Shown here: in pieces, positions 42,525 through 51,734 of the stretch
Layout of the letters: each line of letters opens with the position of its first letter
Numbering within the stretch: the first letter of the stretch is position 1
Source: Mesorhizobium sp. 131-2-1
Lineage (GTDB): Bacteria > Pseudomonadota > Alphaproteobacteria > Rhizobiales > Rhizobiaceae
Length of the DNA stretch: 64,000 nt
Assembly: GCF_016756535.1 (NCBI RefSeq)
Contig: NZ_AP023247.1
Coordinates: 4,774,501-4,838,500 of the forward strand
Reading direction: 5' to 3'
Position numbers and translations under genes: made by a program
Notes under the pieces: generated by a model
Seen by the model: only the letters and a program-made list of their open reading frames with translations
Databases searched by the model: none
What the model was told of the DNA's origin: nothing

Positions 42525-43262
42525 TTAGATCATCGCCATGCCGCCATTCACATGAATGGTCTGGCCGGTGACGTAGGCCGCCTCGTTGGAGGAGAGATAG
42601 GCGACAGCGGACGCCACTTCGGCGCTTGTGCCCATGCGCCGGGTCGGGATCGCCGCCATGATCGTCTCCTTCTGCTTGTCGTTGAGCTTGTCGGTCATGG
42701 CCGATTCGATGAAGCCCGGGGCGACGCAGTTGACGGTGATGTTGCGGGTGGCGATCTCCTGCGCCAGCGACTTGGAAAAGCCGATCATGCCCGCCTTGGA
42801 AGCGCAGTAATTGGTCTGGCCGGGATTGCCGGTGACGCCAACCACCGAGGTGATGTTGATGATGCGGCCATGGCGGCGGCGCATCATCGGATGGGTGAGC
42901 TCGCGGGTCAGCCGGAAGACGGCGGTGAGGTTGACCTCCAGCACACTGTCCCAGTCGGCATCGGACATGCGCACGAACAGGCCGTCCTTGGTGATGCCGG
43001 CATTGTTGACGAGGATGTCGACGCCTTCGAGGTCGGCCTCCGCCTTCTGGCCGAGCGCCTTGACCTCGTCGCGGTCGGACAGGTTGGCCGGAAACAGCAT
43101 CACGCGGTCGCCGAGCTCGGCGGCCAGCGCCTCGAGCTTCTCTATCCGCGTCCCATGCAGGCCGACGATCGCGCCCTGGCTGTGCAGCACACGGGCGATC
43201 GCCTCGCCGATGCCCCCCGATGCGCCGGTGACGAGCGCCTTGCGGCCGGTCAGTTCGAACAT
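42525..43262 (-). CDS. fabG: 3-oxoacyl-ACP reductase FabG
   Basis: 245 residues, classical SDR. Cofactor loop ALVTGASGGIGEAIARVLHS; catalytic serine in NITSVVGVTGNPGQTNY and YCASKAG (YxxxK). It reduces 3-oxoacyl-ACP with NADPH. It begins 60 bases after the fabD stop, so fabD-fabG are one unit. Confidence 0.95.
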   Translation of the reverse strand: MFELTGRKALVTGASGGIGEAIARVLHSQGAIVGLHGTRIEKLEALAAELGDRVMLFPANLSDRDEVKALGQKAEADLEGVDILVNNAGITKDGLFVRMSDADWDSVLEVNLTAVFRLTRELTHPMMRRRHGRIINITSVVGVTGNPGQTNYCASKAGMIGFSKSLAQEIATRNITVNCVAPGFIESAMTDKLNDKQKETIMAAIPTRRMGTSAEVASAVAYLSSNEAAYVTGQTIHVNGGMAMI

Positions 43263-43321
43263 TCTTGTCTCCTGATCTCAGAGGACACCCTTCACATGGG
43301 TGCGTTCAAATCGCCAGTGGA

Positions 43322-44263
43322 TTATGCAAGCGCGGCCAGCGCCGCTTCGACATCGGCCGCGGTGCCCACGGCGCCGGTGGCGACATCACGGTTGATGCGC
43401 CGCGCCAGGCCCGACAGAACCTTGCCGGCACCCACCTCATAAAGCGTCGCGACGCCGTTGGCGGCGAACCATTCGACCGTCTCGCGCCAGCGCACGCGGC
43501 CCGTCACCTGCTCGACCAGCCGCCGGGCGATCTCATCCGGGTCGCTGGTCGGCGTCACGGTGACGTTGGAGACGACGGGAACAGCCGGGGAATTCTTTGC
43601 CACGCCGGCCAGCGCCTCGCGCATGATTTCGGCCGCAGGCTGCATCAGCGCCGAGTGGAAAGGCGCCGAGACCTGCAGCATCAGCGCCCGCTTGGCGCCC
43701 TTTTCGGTGCACAGTTTCGCCGCCAGCTCGACCGCTGGTTTGGCGCCGGAGATCACCAGCTGGCCGCCACCATTGTCGTTGGCGATCTGGCAGACGGAGC
43801 CTTTCGCCGCCTCGGTGCAGGCGGCTTCGACATCGGCCTGCTCCAGCCCGATGATCGCCGCCATGGCGCCCTCGCCCGCCGGCACCGCCGCCTGCATGGC
43901 GTTGCCGCGCGCACGCAGCAGCCGCGCTGCGTCCGCCACTGAAACGAAGCCGGCGGCGGCAAGCGCCGAATATTCGCCCAGCGAATGCCCGGCGACGTAG
44001 GCCACCTTGTCTCTCAGCGAGAAGCCTCGCGCTTCCAGCGCCCGGATCGCGGCCAGCGACACCGCCATCAGCGCCGGCTGGGCGTTGGCGGTCAGCGTCA
44101 GCGTCTCTTCCGGCCCCTCCCAGATCAGCTTCGACAGTTTTTCGCCGAGCGCGGCGTCGACTTCCTCGAACACCTTGCGCGCCTCGGGAAAGGCGTCTGC
44201 CAGGTCTTTGCCCATGCCGACAGCCTGGCTGCCCTGTCCCGGAAAGGTGAATGCGACGGCCAT
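43322..44263 (-). CDS. fabD: malonyl-CoA:ACP transacylase
   Basis: 313 residues from MAVAFTFPGQGSQAVGMGKD, preceded by GGAGAG. The nucleophile elbow is VAGHSLGEYSALAAAGF, and the arginine and histidine positions VPAGEGAMAAIIGLEQ and QVSAPFHSALMQP are present. It loads malonate onto ACP to start elongation. First gene of the fab cluster. Confidence 0.95.
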   Translation of the reverse strand: MAVAFTFPGQGSQAVGMGKDLADAFPEARKVFEEVDAALGEKLSKLIWEGPEETLTLTANAQPALMAVSLAAIRALEARGFSLRDKVAYVAGHSLGEYSALAAAGFVSVADAARLLRARGNAMQAAVPAGEGAMAAIIGLEQADVEAACTEAAKGSVCQIANDNGGGQLVISGAKPAVELAAKLCTEKGAKRALMLQVSAPFHSALMQPAAEIMREALAGVAKNSPAVPVVSNVTVTPTSDPDEIARRLVEQVTGRVRWRETVEWFAANGVATLYEVGAGKVLSGLARRINRDVATGAVGTAADVEAALAALA

Positions 44264-44531
44264 GTCGAGGCTCTCCAATGGCTGATTTTTCCTGCCTGTG
44301 GCGCAAGGCGGACGGGCAAGTCAAGCCCGCGCTGCCCCATCCGGAAGCGAAATCCCGCCCGAGTGCCTGTTCCAAAAGGCTTTTTGGCGATCACTGATGA
44401 TGAAAACCGCTCACGAATCGTTTGCTGGCTCTTCTTATTTTCGCCACAGGCCGCTAGCTTTTAGATGACAGTTCCATGACAGAACGGTGACGCGGGTGGA
44501 AAAACGCGTTGCGCGGGCCGGGGGAAGTGAA

Positions 44532-46460
44532 GTGGCAAGGATCAGGAAGGGCGCGGTCAAACCCGCGCCACAGTTCTTGGAAGACGATCCGTCCACCGGC
44601 TACCTGCCGGGGCGCAGATGGCCGATCGTCCGCTACGGTCTCGCCACCCTTCTCGCCTCTGCCATACTGGTTTTCGCCATCGAATGGATCGTGCGCGGCG
44701 ATTTTTCCGGCACGGTCGCCTTCTTCCTGCAGCCCTTCAAGCCGGGCTGGACCACCATCATCGTCTTCGCGCTGGTGCTGATCGGTCTCGACGCCGTCAT
44801 CGGCCGCAGCCACCAGGGCCTGATGATCGTGGCGCCGCTGACGCTGGCGCTGGCCTTTGTCGGCCACCAGAAATCGCACTATCTCGGTGATCCGCTCTAC
44901 CCGACCGATTTCCTCTATTCCCGCCAGATCATGGCGCTGATGCCGCTTCTGGTGCGCGAACGGCCGTGGACCGCCGCCATGCTGGCAGTGGGGATCGTCG
45001 CCGGCCTAGCGCTGCTCGTCTATGGCTGGCGCCTGTGGCGCCGCAAGGTGCCGATCCTCAGCCGCAAGGGACGGCTGGCGCGGCTGACGCTGGCGGTGCC
45101 GCTGCTCGCCTTCTTCGTCTCGATCATGGATTACGCCACCTTCTCGTGGACCCGCGATCGGCTGCAGATCATCCCGATCATGTGGGACCAGAAGGAAAAC
45201 TACGCCTCCAACGGTTTTGCGCTGGCCTTCGCGCTCAACGTGCCGATGGCGCATGTCTCGGCGCCTTCGGGCTATTCCGACAAGGCGATCGCGGCGATCG
45301 AGAGGCCCGAGGTGGCGGCCTCGGTGCCCGACGAGAAGCCAGACATCATCATCGTCATGAGCGAATCCTTCTGGGATCCGACCAAGCTGCCCGGCGTCAC
45401 CATCACGCCGGACCCGATCCCAAATGTGCGGGCGCTGCGTTCCGGCTACATGTTCTCGCCGGAATTCGGCGGAATGACCGCCAACATCGAGTTCGAGGCG
45501 CTGACCGGCTTTTCCAACGCCTTCCTGCCGGCGGGCTCCATCCCCTACCAGCAATATGTGCGCACGCCGACGCCGTCGCTGGCGACCTTCCTGAAGAGCG
45601 AGGGCTACCGGGCGCGCGCCATCCATCCCGGCACCAACTGGTTCTGGAACCGCGGCGCGGTCTATGCCGATTTCGGCTTCACCGACTTCCGCTCGGAGGA
45701 GACGCTGCCGCCGATGGAAAAGCGCGGGCCACTCGCCTCCGACGCGGCGATGACCGACGAGATCATCCGCGAGGCCGACGACAGCGAGGATCCGGTCTTC
45801 CTGTTCGCCGTCAGCCTGCAGAACCATGGGCCCTACGAGCCGTACCGCTATTACAATCCGACCCACAAGGTCGCAGCGCCAATCAGCTCCTGGGCGCGGG
45901 AATCGCTACTCTCCTACGCCGAAGGATCGTCCGACGCCGACCGCGGGCTGCAGCGGCTGGTCGAATGGGCAAAGAAGCGCGAGCGGCCGACGGTGATCGC
46001 CTTCTTCGGCGACCACTTGCCGCCGCTCGGCCCGGTTTATGTCGAGACCGGCTTCCTCAAGGACAATGTGGCGCCGCGCAAGGAACCCTCGCCGGAGGCT
46101 GCGCTCGAGCACCACCAGACGCCGCTGATCATCTGGTCGAACCGCACCGGTCCGGCCGAGGACATGGGCGCGGTGAGCCCTGCCTTCTTGCCCTACCACA
46201 TCCTGACGACAGCCGGCATCACGCATCCTTATTACACCGGCTTCCTCGGTGCCTTGCGTGAGCGCTACCGCGTCGTCGACCGCAACCTTCTGCTCTCGCC
46301 GGCCGGCGAGGCCACGCCCGACTGGGCGCGGCAGAAGAAGATCGACCCGGCGATCAACGATTTCCGCCTGATCCAGTACGACATGATGTTCGGCAAGCGA
46401 AACGCCGCTCCGGACTTCTTCCCCGAAACGGTCGACAAGGTCGTCGCCCATACGAGCTGA
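44532..46460 (+). CDS. LTA-synthase-family membrane phosphotransferase (alkaline phosphatase fold)
   Basis: 642 residues from a GTG that follows GGGGGAAGTGAA; an earlier in-frame GTG at 44487 is possible. Five N-terminal membrane helices (for example YGLATLLASAILVFAIEWIV, TIIVFALVLIGLDAVIG) precede a periplasmic sulfatase-like domain with IIIVMSESFWDPTKLPGVTI (the catalytic threonine and metal aspartate/glutamate region), AIHPGTNWFWNRGAVYADFG and VIAFFGDHLPPLGPVYVETG. This is the MdoB/LtaS group, which transfers phosphoglycerol from phosphatidylglycerol, in rhizobia to periplasmic cyclic glucans. Substrate assignment to cyclic glucan is inference. Confidence 0.8.
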   Translation: MARIRKGAVKPAPQFLEDDPSTGYLPGRRWPIVRYGLATLLASAILVFAIEWIVRGDFSGTVAFFLQPFKPGWTTIIVFALVLIGLDAVIGRSHQGLMIVAPLTLALAFVGHQKSHYLGDPLYPTDFLYSRQIMALMPLLVRERPWTAAMLAVGIVAGLALLVYGWRLWRRKVPILSRKGRLARLTLAVPLLAFFVSIMDYATFSWTRDRLQIIPIMWDQKENYASNGFALAFALNVPMAHVSAPSGYSDKAIAAIERPEVAASVPDEKPDIIIVMSESFWDPTKLPGVTITPDPIPNVRALRSGYMFSPEFGGMTANIEFEALTGFSNAFLPAGSIPYQQYVRTPTPSLATFLKSEGYRARAIHPGTNWFWNRGAVYADFGFTDFRSEETLPPMEKRGPLASDAAMTDEIIREADDSEDPVFLFAVSLQNHGPYEPYRYYNPTHKVAAPISSWARESLLSYAEGSSDADRGLQRLVEWAKKRERPTVIAFFGDHLPPLGPVYVETGFLKDNVAPRKEPSPEAALEHHQTPLIIWSNRTGPAEDMGAVSPAFLPYHILTTAGITHPYYTGFLGALRERYRVVDRNLLLSPAGEATPDWARQKKIDPAINDFRLIQYDMMFGKRNAAPDFFPETVDKVVAHTS

Positions 46461-46482
46461 GCCGGCGGGGCGGAACCGCCGT

Positions 46483-48114
46483 TCAGTTGGTCAGCTGCAA
46501 CTTTGAGAATTTGTTGGCGATGGTCTGGAAGACGTTCGGCAACTTGCTCGGATCATTGACGGCGTAATAGTCGCTCGGATCGGAGGCGCAGGCGCTGTAA
46601 AGCGCGCGGTTGGCCGCCGTGTCGGCCTGCAGCACCATGGTGTAGACCTGCACGCCCTGGCTCTTGAGCTGCGTGCAGACGTCCTTGGTCCAGCCATCGA
46701 CATTGCGCGCAGCCGCCGTCTGGTTGTCGGAGCCGAAGCGGGCGCCGGCAAGATGGCCGTAGGACGTATAGTCCGACTTGGTCGGCTGGCCGCTGGCGCC
46801 GTAGACGACGTTTTCGCCGTCGGTCAAGAGCATTACGACCTTGCTGACCCCCGAGGTCTTCCAGGGCGTCGCGTCGGTATAGGGCGCCTGCGGCGACAGC
46901 ACCCGCATGCCCCAGGCCAGCCCTTCCGAGACATTGGTGCCTGAGCCGTTCCATTCGCTCATCTGGGCGGCGGCGGTGCGCAGGCCGTCGAAATCGTCGG
47001 TCAGCGGGACGATCGGCGTCGGGCAGGCACGGTTCGGACCGATAGTGATGGTGCTGCCGGCCTCGATGACGATCTTGTTGGTCGAGGCGACATACCGCGC
47101 GATCTTGTTGACGTTGGCGTCTGGCACGCCGGTAAGATCGACACCGAGGAGGTTGACGCCCGGCAGCGCCAGCTTGGTCTTGTCGATCGTGTCGTCCAGA
47201 TAGGAATTGTTGTAGCCGGTCGACGAATTGCCGTAGGAAGCGGACGGCTTGCGGGCGACGTCGGGATCGTCCGGCGCGAAATAGGGGACGAACAGCGTGT
47301 CGGGGTTGGACGGATCGGGCGGCGTGTCGGAGATGTTGTAGGCACCCGGCCGCGCCTCGACGCAGCCTTTCCAGCCGGTCCCCTTCCAGCCGGTGTGCTT
47401 CAAAGCCGGAACATCCTGCTGAAGCTGCTTGAACAGCGACATGTGATCGGGACGTTTGCCTTTTACTGCCGGGAAATTGATGCCGTTGGTGGACGACTTG
47501 CCGTTCATGTCGATCCAGGACGGGTCGAATTCGGGGCCGTCGACGTTGACGGCGGTAACGAACGGCACCAGCGAGGCGCGCACCTCGCGGGTCGGCGACT
47601 TGGCCGCCTCGAGATAGTCGAGCAGCGATTTGGTCGCCTGCCTCAGCGCGCTGATGCGCGCGCCGGCCATGGAGCCGGTGTTGTCGAGCACCAGCACGAC
47701 TTCGAGCTGGTTGTTCGATTCCATCGCCGAGGCGTCGACAGTGATGTGCCTGTCGCCGCCGAACAGGAAAGCGAAGTTCAAATTGACGTCGGCCGAAGCG
47801 ACAGCCTTGGTCTTGATGTAGTTGACGCCCTTGTCGACGCTGAGCGTGGCCTCGGCGTTCGACAGTTCGCCGTGGGTCGCGACGTTGGCCTGGAAATAGC
47901 GGTTGAAGGCATCGGTGCGCGAGATGTCGATGTCGCCGAGATGCGAGGAGGCAAGATTGGCCGCGTCGAGCGCGTTCTGCAGATTGCTCTTGGCCTTCAT
48001 CAGTGTCGAGACATCGGTGGCGAAGGCCACGGCCGTGAGGATCGCCGGCACGCCGAGCGCCAGCATCAGCGCGAAGTTGCCGCGCTTCGAGCGCCAGAAA
48101 TTCTTGAGAAGCAT
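46483..48114 (-). CDS. Tad pilus-type TadE/TadG-like protein with VWA domain
   Basis: 543 residues. The N terminus RSKRGNFALMLALGVPAILTA is the TadE-like sorting/membrane motif found in pseudopilin-type proteins. A von Willebrand factor A domain follows with MIDAS motif VVLVLDNTGSMAGARISAL and VVMLLTDGENVVYGASG. Such TadG-like proteins are part of tight-adherence secretion systems or stand alone in rhizobia. No other tad gene is visible here, so it is an orphan. Convergent with the preceding phosphotransferase gene. Confidence 0.82.
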   Translation of the reverse strand: MLLKNFWRSKRGNFALMLALGVPAILTAVAFATDVSTLMKAKSNLQNALDAANLASSHLGDIDISRTDAFNRYFQANVATHGELSNAEATLSVDKGVNYIKTKAVASADVNLNFAFLFGGDRHITVDASAMESNNQLEVVLVLDNTGSMAGARISALRQATKSLLDYLEAAKSPTREVRASLVPFVTAVNVDGPEFDPSWIDMNGKSSTNGINFPAVKGKRPDHMSLFKQLQQDVPALKHTGWKGTGWKGCVEARPGAYNISDTPPDPSNPDTLFVPYFAPDDPDVARKPSASYGNSSTGYNNSYLDDTIDKTKLALPGVNLLGVDLTGVPDANVNKIARYVASTNKIVIEAGSTITIGPNRACPTPIVPLTDDFDGLRTAAAQMSEWNGSGTNVSEGLAWGMRVLSPQAPYTDATPWKTSGVSKVVMLLTDGENVVYGASGQPTKSDYTSYGHLAGARFGSDNQTAAARNVDGWTKDVCTQLKSQGVQVYTMVLQADTAANRALYSACASDPSDYYAVNDPSKLPNVFQTIANKFSKLQLTN

Positions 48115-48313
48115 CCTACCCCCGGGTCGCCCAACCAGACCGCCCCCGCGCGGTCACCCGGTTTCGTGCACTTCTCGCCGTGAAATTAGTGTTACAACCC
48201 AAAACAACCGCTCTTGGTGGTTAAAGCGGGATTACCGGAAAATCGATAAAATCGTTCGTCCCAGAACATCGGCGTTTTTCCCGACTGTGACAGCAAGGAC
48301 CGACGCCCCTCCC

Positions 48314-48341
48314 TTGCCTTCCTCGGGAATTGCTGTATAGA
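48314..48341 (+). promoter_or_regulatory. sigma70-like promoter for rpsF-rpsR
   Basis: TTGCCT and TATAGA are separated by 16 bases, about 215 bases ahead of rpsF, which implies a long untranslated leader. Confidence 0.45.
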
Positions 48342-48384
48342 CGCCGGCAATCTGCCGGTCCTTGCTGGGGGCTGAACGGAGGGC

Positions 48385-48408
48385 CGCGGGTTTTCTCGAA
48401 AACCCGCG
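48385..48408 (+). promoter_or_regulatory. leader hairpin upstream of rpsF
   Basis: CGCGGGTTTTC and GAAAACCCGCG form a perfect eleven-bp stem in the transcript between the promoter and rpsF. S6 operons in other bacteria carry an autoregulatory leader bound by S6:S18; whether this hairpin has that role is unknown. Confidence 0.4.
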
Positions 48409-48557
48409 TGTGAAGCCAGAAGCGCTTCCGCCTCCCGTGTCTCCGCTCTCGACCGTCTCGTCATGCTCCTTTCTTCCCCGCTTTCGCGGGTCAGAGAAGT
48501 TGCAGAGGCTTTAGCCGCGAGGAACCGGGAGAGAAACGAAGAAAGGCACCGATCACT

Positions 48558-49058
48558 ATGGCTCTATACGAACATGTGTTCCTTGCCCGGCAGGACCTCT
48601 CGCAGCAGCAGGTCGATGCGCTTGTCGAACAGTACAAGGGCGTCATCACCGCGAATGGCGGGTCCGTCGGCCGGGTCGAGAACTGGGGACTGAAGTCCCT
48701 CACCTACCGGGTCAACAAGAACCGGAAGGCATACTACACCCTTATGGACCTCACCTGCCCGCCGGCCGCGCTCAACGAGATGGAGCGCCAGATGGGCCTG
48801 TCCGAGGACGTGCTGCGCTTCCTGACCGTCAAGGTCGAGGCGCATGAGGAAGGTCCCTCCGCGATGATGCAGAAGCGCGAAGAGCGCTCCGAGCGCGGCG
48901 GCTTCGGCGACCGCGACCGTGGCGACCGCCCGGCGCGCAGCTTCGGCGACCGCGATCGCGGCGACCGTGGCCCGCGTTCGTTCGGCGGCGACCGTGATGG
49001 CGGCGGCGACCGTGGTCCGCGCCGTCCGCGCGAAGGCTTTGAAGGGGGTGCAGAATAA
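48558..49058 (+). CDS. rpsF: 30S ribosomal protein S6
   Basis: 166 residues. The folded part ([20 protein letters not shown] to [15 protein letters not shown]) is of normal size. The last 60 residues form an extra tail rich in Arg/Gly/Asp ([20 protein letters not shown]). Rhizobial S6 commonly has such an extension; E. coli S6 has a shorter acidic, glutamylated tail instead. S6 forms a heterodimer with S18 on the platform of the small subunit. The stop and the rpsR start overlap (TAATG), so both subunits are co-translated. Confidence 0.95.
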   Translation: MALYEHVFLARQDLSQQQVDALVEQYKGVITANGGSVGRVENWGLKSLTYRVNKNRKAYYTLMDLTCPPAALNEMERQMGLSEDVLRFLTVKVEAHEEGPSAMMQKREERSERGGFGDRDRGDRPARSFGDRDRGDRGPRSFGGDRDGGGDRGPRRPREGFEGGAE

Positions 49059-49306
49059 TGGTCGACATCAACCAGATCCCGACCCGGCGCCCGTTCCATC
49101 GCCGCCGCAAGACCTGCCCGTTCTCCGGCGCCAACGCGCCCAAGATCGACTACAAGGACGTGCGTCTGCTGCAGCGCTACATTTCCGAGCGCGGCAAGAT
49201 CGTGCCGTCGCGCATCACCGCCGTCAGCCAGAAGAAGCAGCGCGAGCTCGCCAAGGCGATCAAGCGCGCCCGCTTCCTCGGCCTGCTGCCCTACGTGGTT
49301 CGCTAA
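49058..49306 (+). CDS. rpsR: 30S ribosomal protein S18
   Basis: 82 residues with the family motif [20 protein letters not shown] and the C-terminal [34 protein letters not shown]. One cysteine remains from the zinc-type variant, so it is the usual non-zinc form. It partners with S6. A strong terminator follows. Confidence 0.96.
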   Translation: MVDINQIPTRRPFHRRRKTCPFSGANAPKIDYKDVRLLQRYISERGKIVPSRITAVSQKKQRELAKAIKRARFLGLLPYVVR

Positions 49307-49316
49307 GACTTCCGAA

Positions 49317-49342
49317 GCGGGCGGCTTGCCGCCCGCTTTTTT
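49317..49342 (+). terminator. Rho-independent terminator between rpsR and rplI
   Basis: GCGGGCGGC, a TT loop and GCCGCCCGC, then six T residues. A textbook intrinsic terminator, eleven bases after the rpsR stop. It separates S18 from L9 in a cluster that is often one operon. Confidence 0.85.
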
Positions 49343-49525
49343 CACCGCCGCGACGGGCGTGGCGGGCAGAACATCAAATCCCGAGTTGAGGTTGCAAGAC
49401 CTCTAACTGCCGCGACAGGCAGGACAGCGACACCGGCGGCAACGCCCTTTTTGCTTCCTGACCTGTTCCAGACCATTCGGCGACGGTCCCTGAGGGATCG
49501 ATTGCCCAGATGAAGGAACAAAACC

Positions 49526-50110
49526 ATGGAAGTCATTCTTCTCGAACGCGTTTCCCGCCTCGGCCAGATGGGCGACACCGTCAAGGTCAAGGACGGGTTC
49601 GCCCGCAATTTCCTGCTGCCGCAGGGCAAGGCGCTGCGCGCCAACGAAACCAACAAGAAGAAGTTCGAAGGCCAGCGCGCTCAGCTCGAAGCGCGTAACC
49701 TCGAGCGCAAGTCGGAAGCCTCGCAGGTTGCCGAAAAGCTCGACGGCAAGAGCTTCGTGGCCGTGCGTTCGGCCGGCGAGACCGGCCAGCTCTACGGCTC
49801 GGTGTCGACCCGCGACATCGCCGACCTGCTGACGGCGGAGGGCTTCTCGGTCAACCGCAACCAGATCCAGCTCAACCATCCGATCAAGACCATCGGCCTC
49901 ACCAATGTGGCGATCGCGCTGCATCCGGAAGTCGAGGTCACGATCACGCTCAACATCGCCCGCACGGCCGACGAAGCCGAGCGTCAGGCCAAGGGCGAGA
50001 CGCTGACCACCGCCGAAGCCATCTATGGCGACGACATCAACGACAATGCGCGGCCGGAAAACTTCTTTGACCCGAACGCCGAGTTCGAAGGCGGCGAAGA
50101 GAACGGCTGA
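49526..50110 (+). CDS. rplI: 50S ribosomal protein L9
   Basis: 194 residues, start after [25 protein letters not shown] is the conserved N-terminal motif, then [20 protein letters not shown]. The C-terminal RNA-binding domain is slightly longer and ends in an acidic tail ([16 protein letters not shown]). L9 is a two-domain protein on the large subunit. It is in the same direction as rpsF-rpsR but separated by a terminator, so it probably has its own promoter in the 49343-49525 gap. Confidence 0.95.
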   Translation: MEVILLERVSRLGQMGDTVKVKDGFARNFLLPQGKALRANETNKKKFEGQRAQLEARNLERKSEASQVAEKLDGKSFVAVRSAGETGQLYGSVSTRDIADLLTAEGFSVNRNQIQLNHPIKTIGLTNVAIALHPEVEVTITLNIARTADEAERQAKGETLTTAEAIYGDDINDNARPENFFDPNAEFEGGEENG

Positions 50111-50177
50111 CCTGGCACGATCGAGCGCCGCAGCGGCGCTCGAACACGCCTTGTCGCTTTCCGGTTTCGACTGGACC

Positions 50178-50207
50178 AATGCCCGGGCCTCGCGCCCGGG
50201 CATTTTT
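50178..50207 (+). terminator. Rho-independent terminator of rplI
   Basis: AATGCCCGGGC, a five-base loop and GCCCGGGCATT run into TTTTT. Strong bidirectional-looking hairpin, about 70 bases after the stop. Confidence 0.85.
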
Positions 50208-50247
50208 ATACCAAATGGAACTTTTCGAACCCCTATATCTTGAGGCA

Positions 50248-50341
50248 GACTACAGCGTCGCGCGTCCTTTGGACGCACAAAGGACGTCGTAGTCCTTCGA
50301 CTTGGCGCATGGATCCCCCCGCGAAATCGGAACCGATTTCG
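50248..50341. repeat. rhizobial mosaic repeat upstream of the CFA synthase
   Basis: GACTAC ... CGTCCTTTG / CAAAGGACG ... GTAGTC forms one palindrome; CGAAATCGG and CCGATTTCG around two A residues form another. Such two-part elements are typical RIME-like sequences. It lies between the rplI terminator and the next gene. Confidence 0.6.
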
Positions 50342-50387
50342 GGACCCTGCGCCAGGCCAGTCTGTCTGACGTTGGGGACATTTGGTC

Positions 50388-51677
50388 ATGAACATTCTAT
50401 TGAAACGCCTTCTCGACCGCCTGGTTCGCACCGGCAATCTCAAGGTGACCGGGCCCAAGGGCTCGACAGTCATCTTCGGCGACGGCAGCGGCGAGCCAGT
50501 GCATATGCACATCAAGACCAAGCACGCCGAACGCGCCATCACCTTCGATCCGATGCTGGCAGTGCCGGAAGCCTATATGGACGGCGAACTCGATATCCTC
50601 GAAGGCGGCGTGCTTGGGGTGATGCGCATTGCCTTCCAGAACATGGGCAGCGGCGGCATCGACGCGACATGGTCGAAGGCGATCGAAGGCCTGCGCCACG
50701 CCTTCCGCCGTTTGCAGCAGATCAACACCGCGTCGCGCTCGCGCCGCAACGTGCAGCGCCATTACGACCTCTCCGGCGACCTCTACCGGCTCTTCCTCGA
50801 CGAGGACATGCAGTATTCCTGCGCCTATTTCGAGCAGCCCGACATGACGCTGGACGAGGCGCAGGCCGCCAAGAAGCGCCACATCGCCGCCAAGCTCCGG
50901 CTGAAGGCCGGCCAGACCGTGCTCGACATTGGCTCCGGCTGGGGCGGGCTCGGCCTCTATCTCGCCAAGGCCTTCGACGTCGACGTGCAAGGTGTCACAC
51001 TGTCGACCGAGCAGCATGGCGTCGCCACCGACCGCGCGCATACGCTGGGCCTGCAGGACCGGGTGCATTTCGACCTCAAGGATTATCGCTCGCTCAACGA
51101 ACGTTTCGACCGCATCGTCTCGGTCGGCATGTTCGAACATGTCGGCGTCAACCATTACCGCACCTTCTTTGACAAGTCGGCGACGCTGCTCAAGCCCGAC
51201 GGCGTGATGCTGCTGCACACGATCGGCCGTTCCGGCGTGCCGTGGGCGACCAGCGCCTTCGTCCGCAAATACATCTTCCCGGGCGGCTACATACCTGCGC
51301 TTTCCGAAGTGATGCCGGCGATCGAGAAGTCGGGCCTCGTCGTCACCGACATCGAGATGCTCAGGCTGCATTATGCAGACACGCTGAAGCATTGGGGCCT
51401 GCGCTTCGCCGCCAACCGCGACAAAGCCAAGGCGATCTATGACGAGCGCTTCTGCCGCATGTGGGAATTCTATCTCGCCGCCTCGGAGGCCGCCTTCCGC
51501 TGGCAGGACCTGGTGATCTTCCAGATCCAGCTCGCCAAAAGGAACGACACGCTGCCGGTCACCCGCGACTACATGGGAAAATGCGAGAAGGCGCTGGAAA
51601 TGCGCGACATGGGCCGCCGGCAGGAACCGGCGGTGGCCAAACCAGCCCGGCGCAGGAAAGTGGCGGACGGCGAGTAG
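50388..51677 (+). CDS. cyclopropane-fatty-acyl-phospholipid synthase family methyltransferase
   Basis: 429 residues, start MNILLKRLLDRLV nine bases after GGGGAC. The SAM motif is TVLDIGSGWGGLGLYLAKAF, and RHYDLSGDLYRLFLDEDMQY plus QYSCAYFEQPDMTLDEAQ match the CFA/mycolic-acid synthase family, as do VGMFEHVGVNHYRTFFDK and HTIGRSGVPWATSAF. It methylenates the double bond of membrane phospholipid acyl chains (cyclopropane formation), typically in stationary phase. It has a basic tail (KPARRRKVADGE). Rhizobial genomes have several paralogues; which one this is cannot be told. Confidence 0.9.
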   Translation: MNILLKRLLDRLVRTGNLKVTGPKGSTVIFGDGSGEPVHMHIKTKHAERAITFDPMLAVPEAYMDGELDILEGGVLGVMRIAFQNMGSGGIDATWSKAIEGLRHAFRRLQQINTASRSRRNVQRHYDLSGDLYRLFLDEDMQYSCAYFEQPDMTLDEAQAAKKRHIAAKLRLKAGQTVLDIGSGWGGLGLYLAKAFDVDVQGVTLSTEQHGVATDRAHTLGLQDRVHFDLKDYRSLNERFDRIVSVGMFEHVGVNHYRTFFDKSATLLKPDGVMLLHTIGRSGVPWATSAFVRKYIFPGGYIPALSEVMPAIEKSGLVVTDIEMLRLHYADTLKHWGLRFAANRDKAKAIYDERFCRMWEFYLAASEAAFRWQDLVIFQIQLAKRNDTLPVTRDYMGKCEKALEMRDMGRRQEPAVAKPARRRKVADGE

Positions 51678-51734
51678 GACGCCAGCGGCATCGCGGCCAA
51701 TTCGCCCATTGTCCTTGCCATAGGCTGCCCAAGC

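Larger units (their letters stand above)
48115..48557. other. TadG-rpsF divergent intergenic region
   Basis: 443 bases without a supportable gene. It carries the TadG promoter on the reverse strand (GGGGGTAGG just before the start), a sigma70-like promoter for the ribosomal protein cluster and an 11-bp hairpin in the rpsF leader. Small open frames here have no codon bias. Confidence 0.6.

Noticed and set aside
44966..46261. 431-codon +1-frame ORF in the LTA-synthase-like gene
   Set aside because: Alternate frame of a gene with intact sulfatase-fold motifs.
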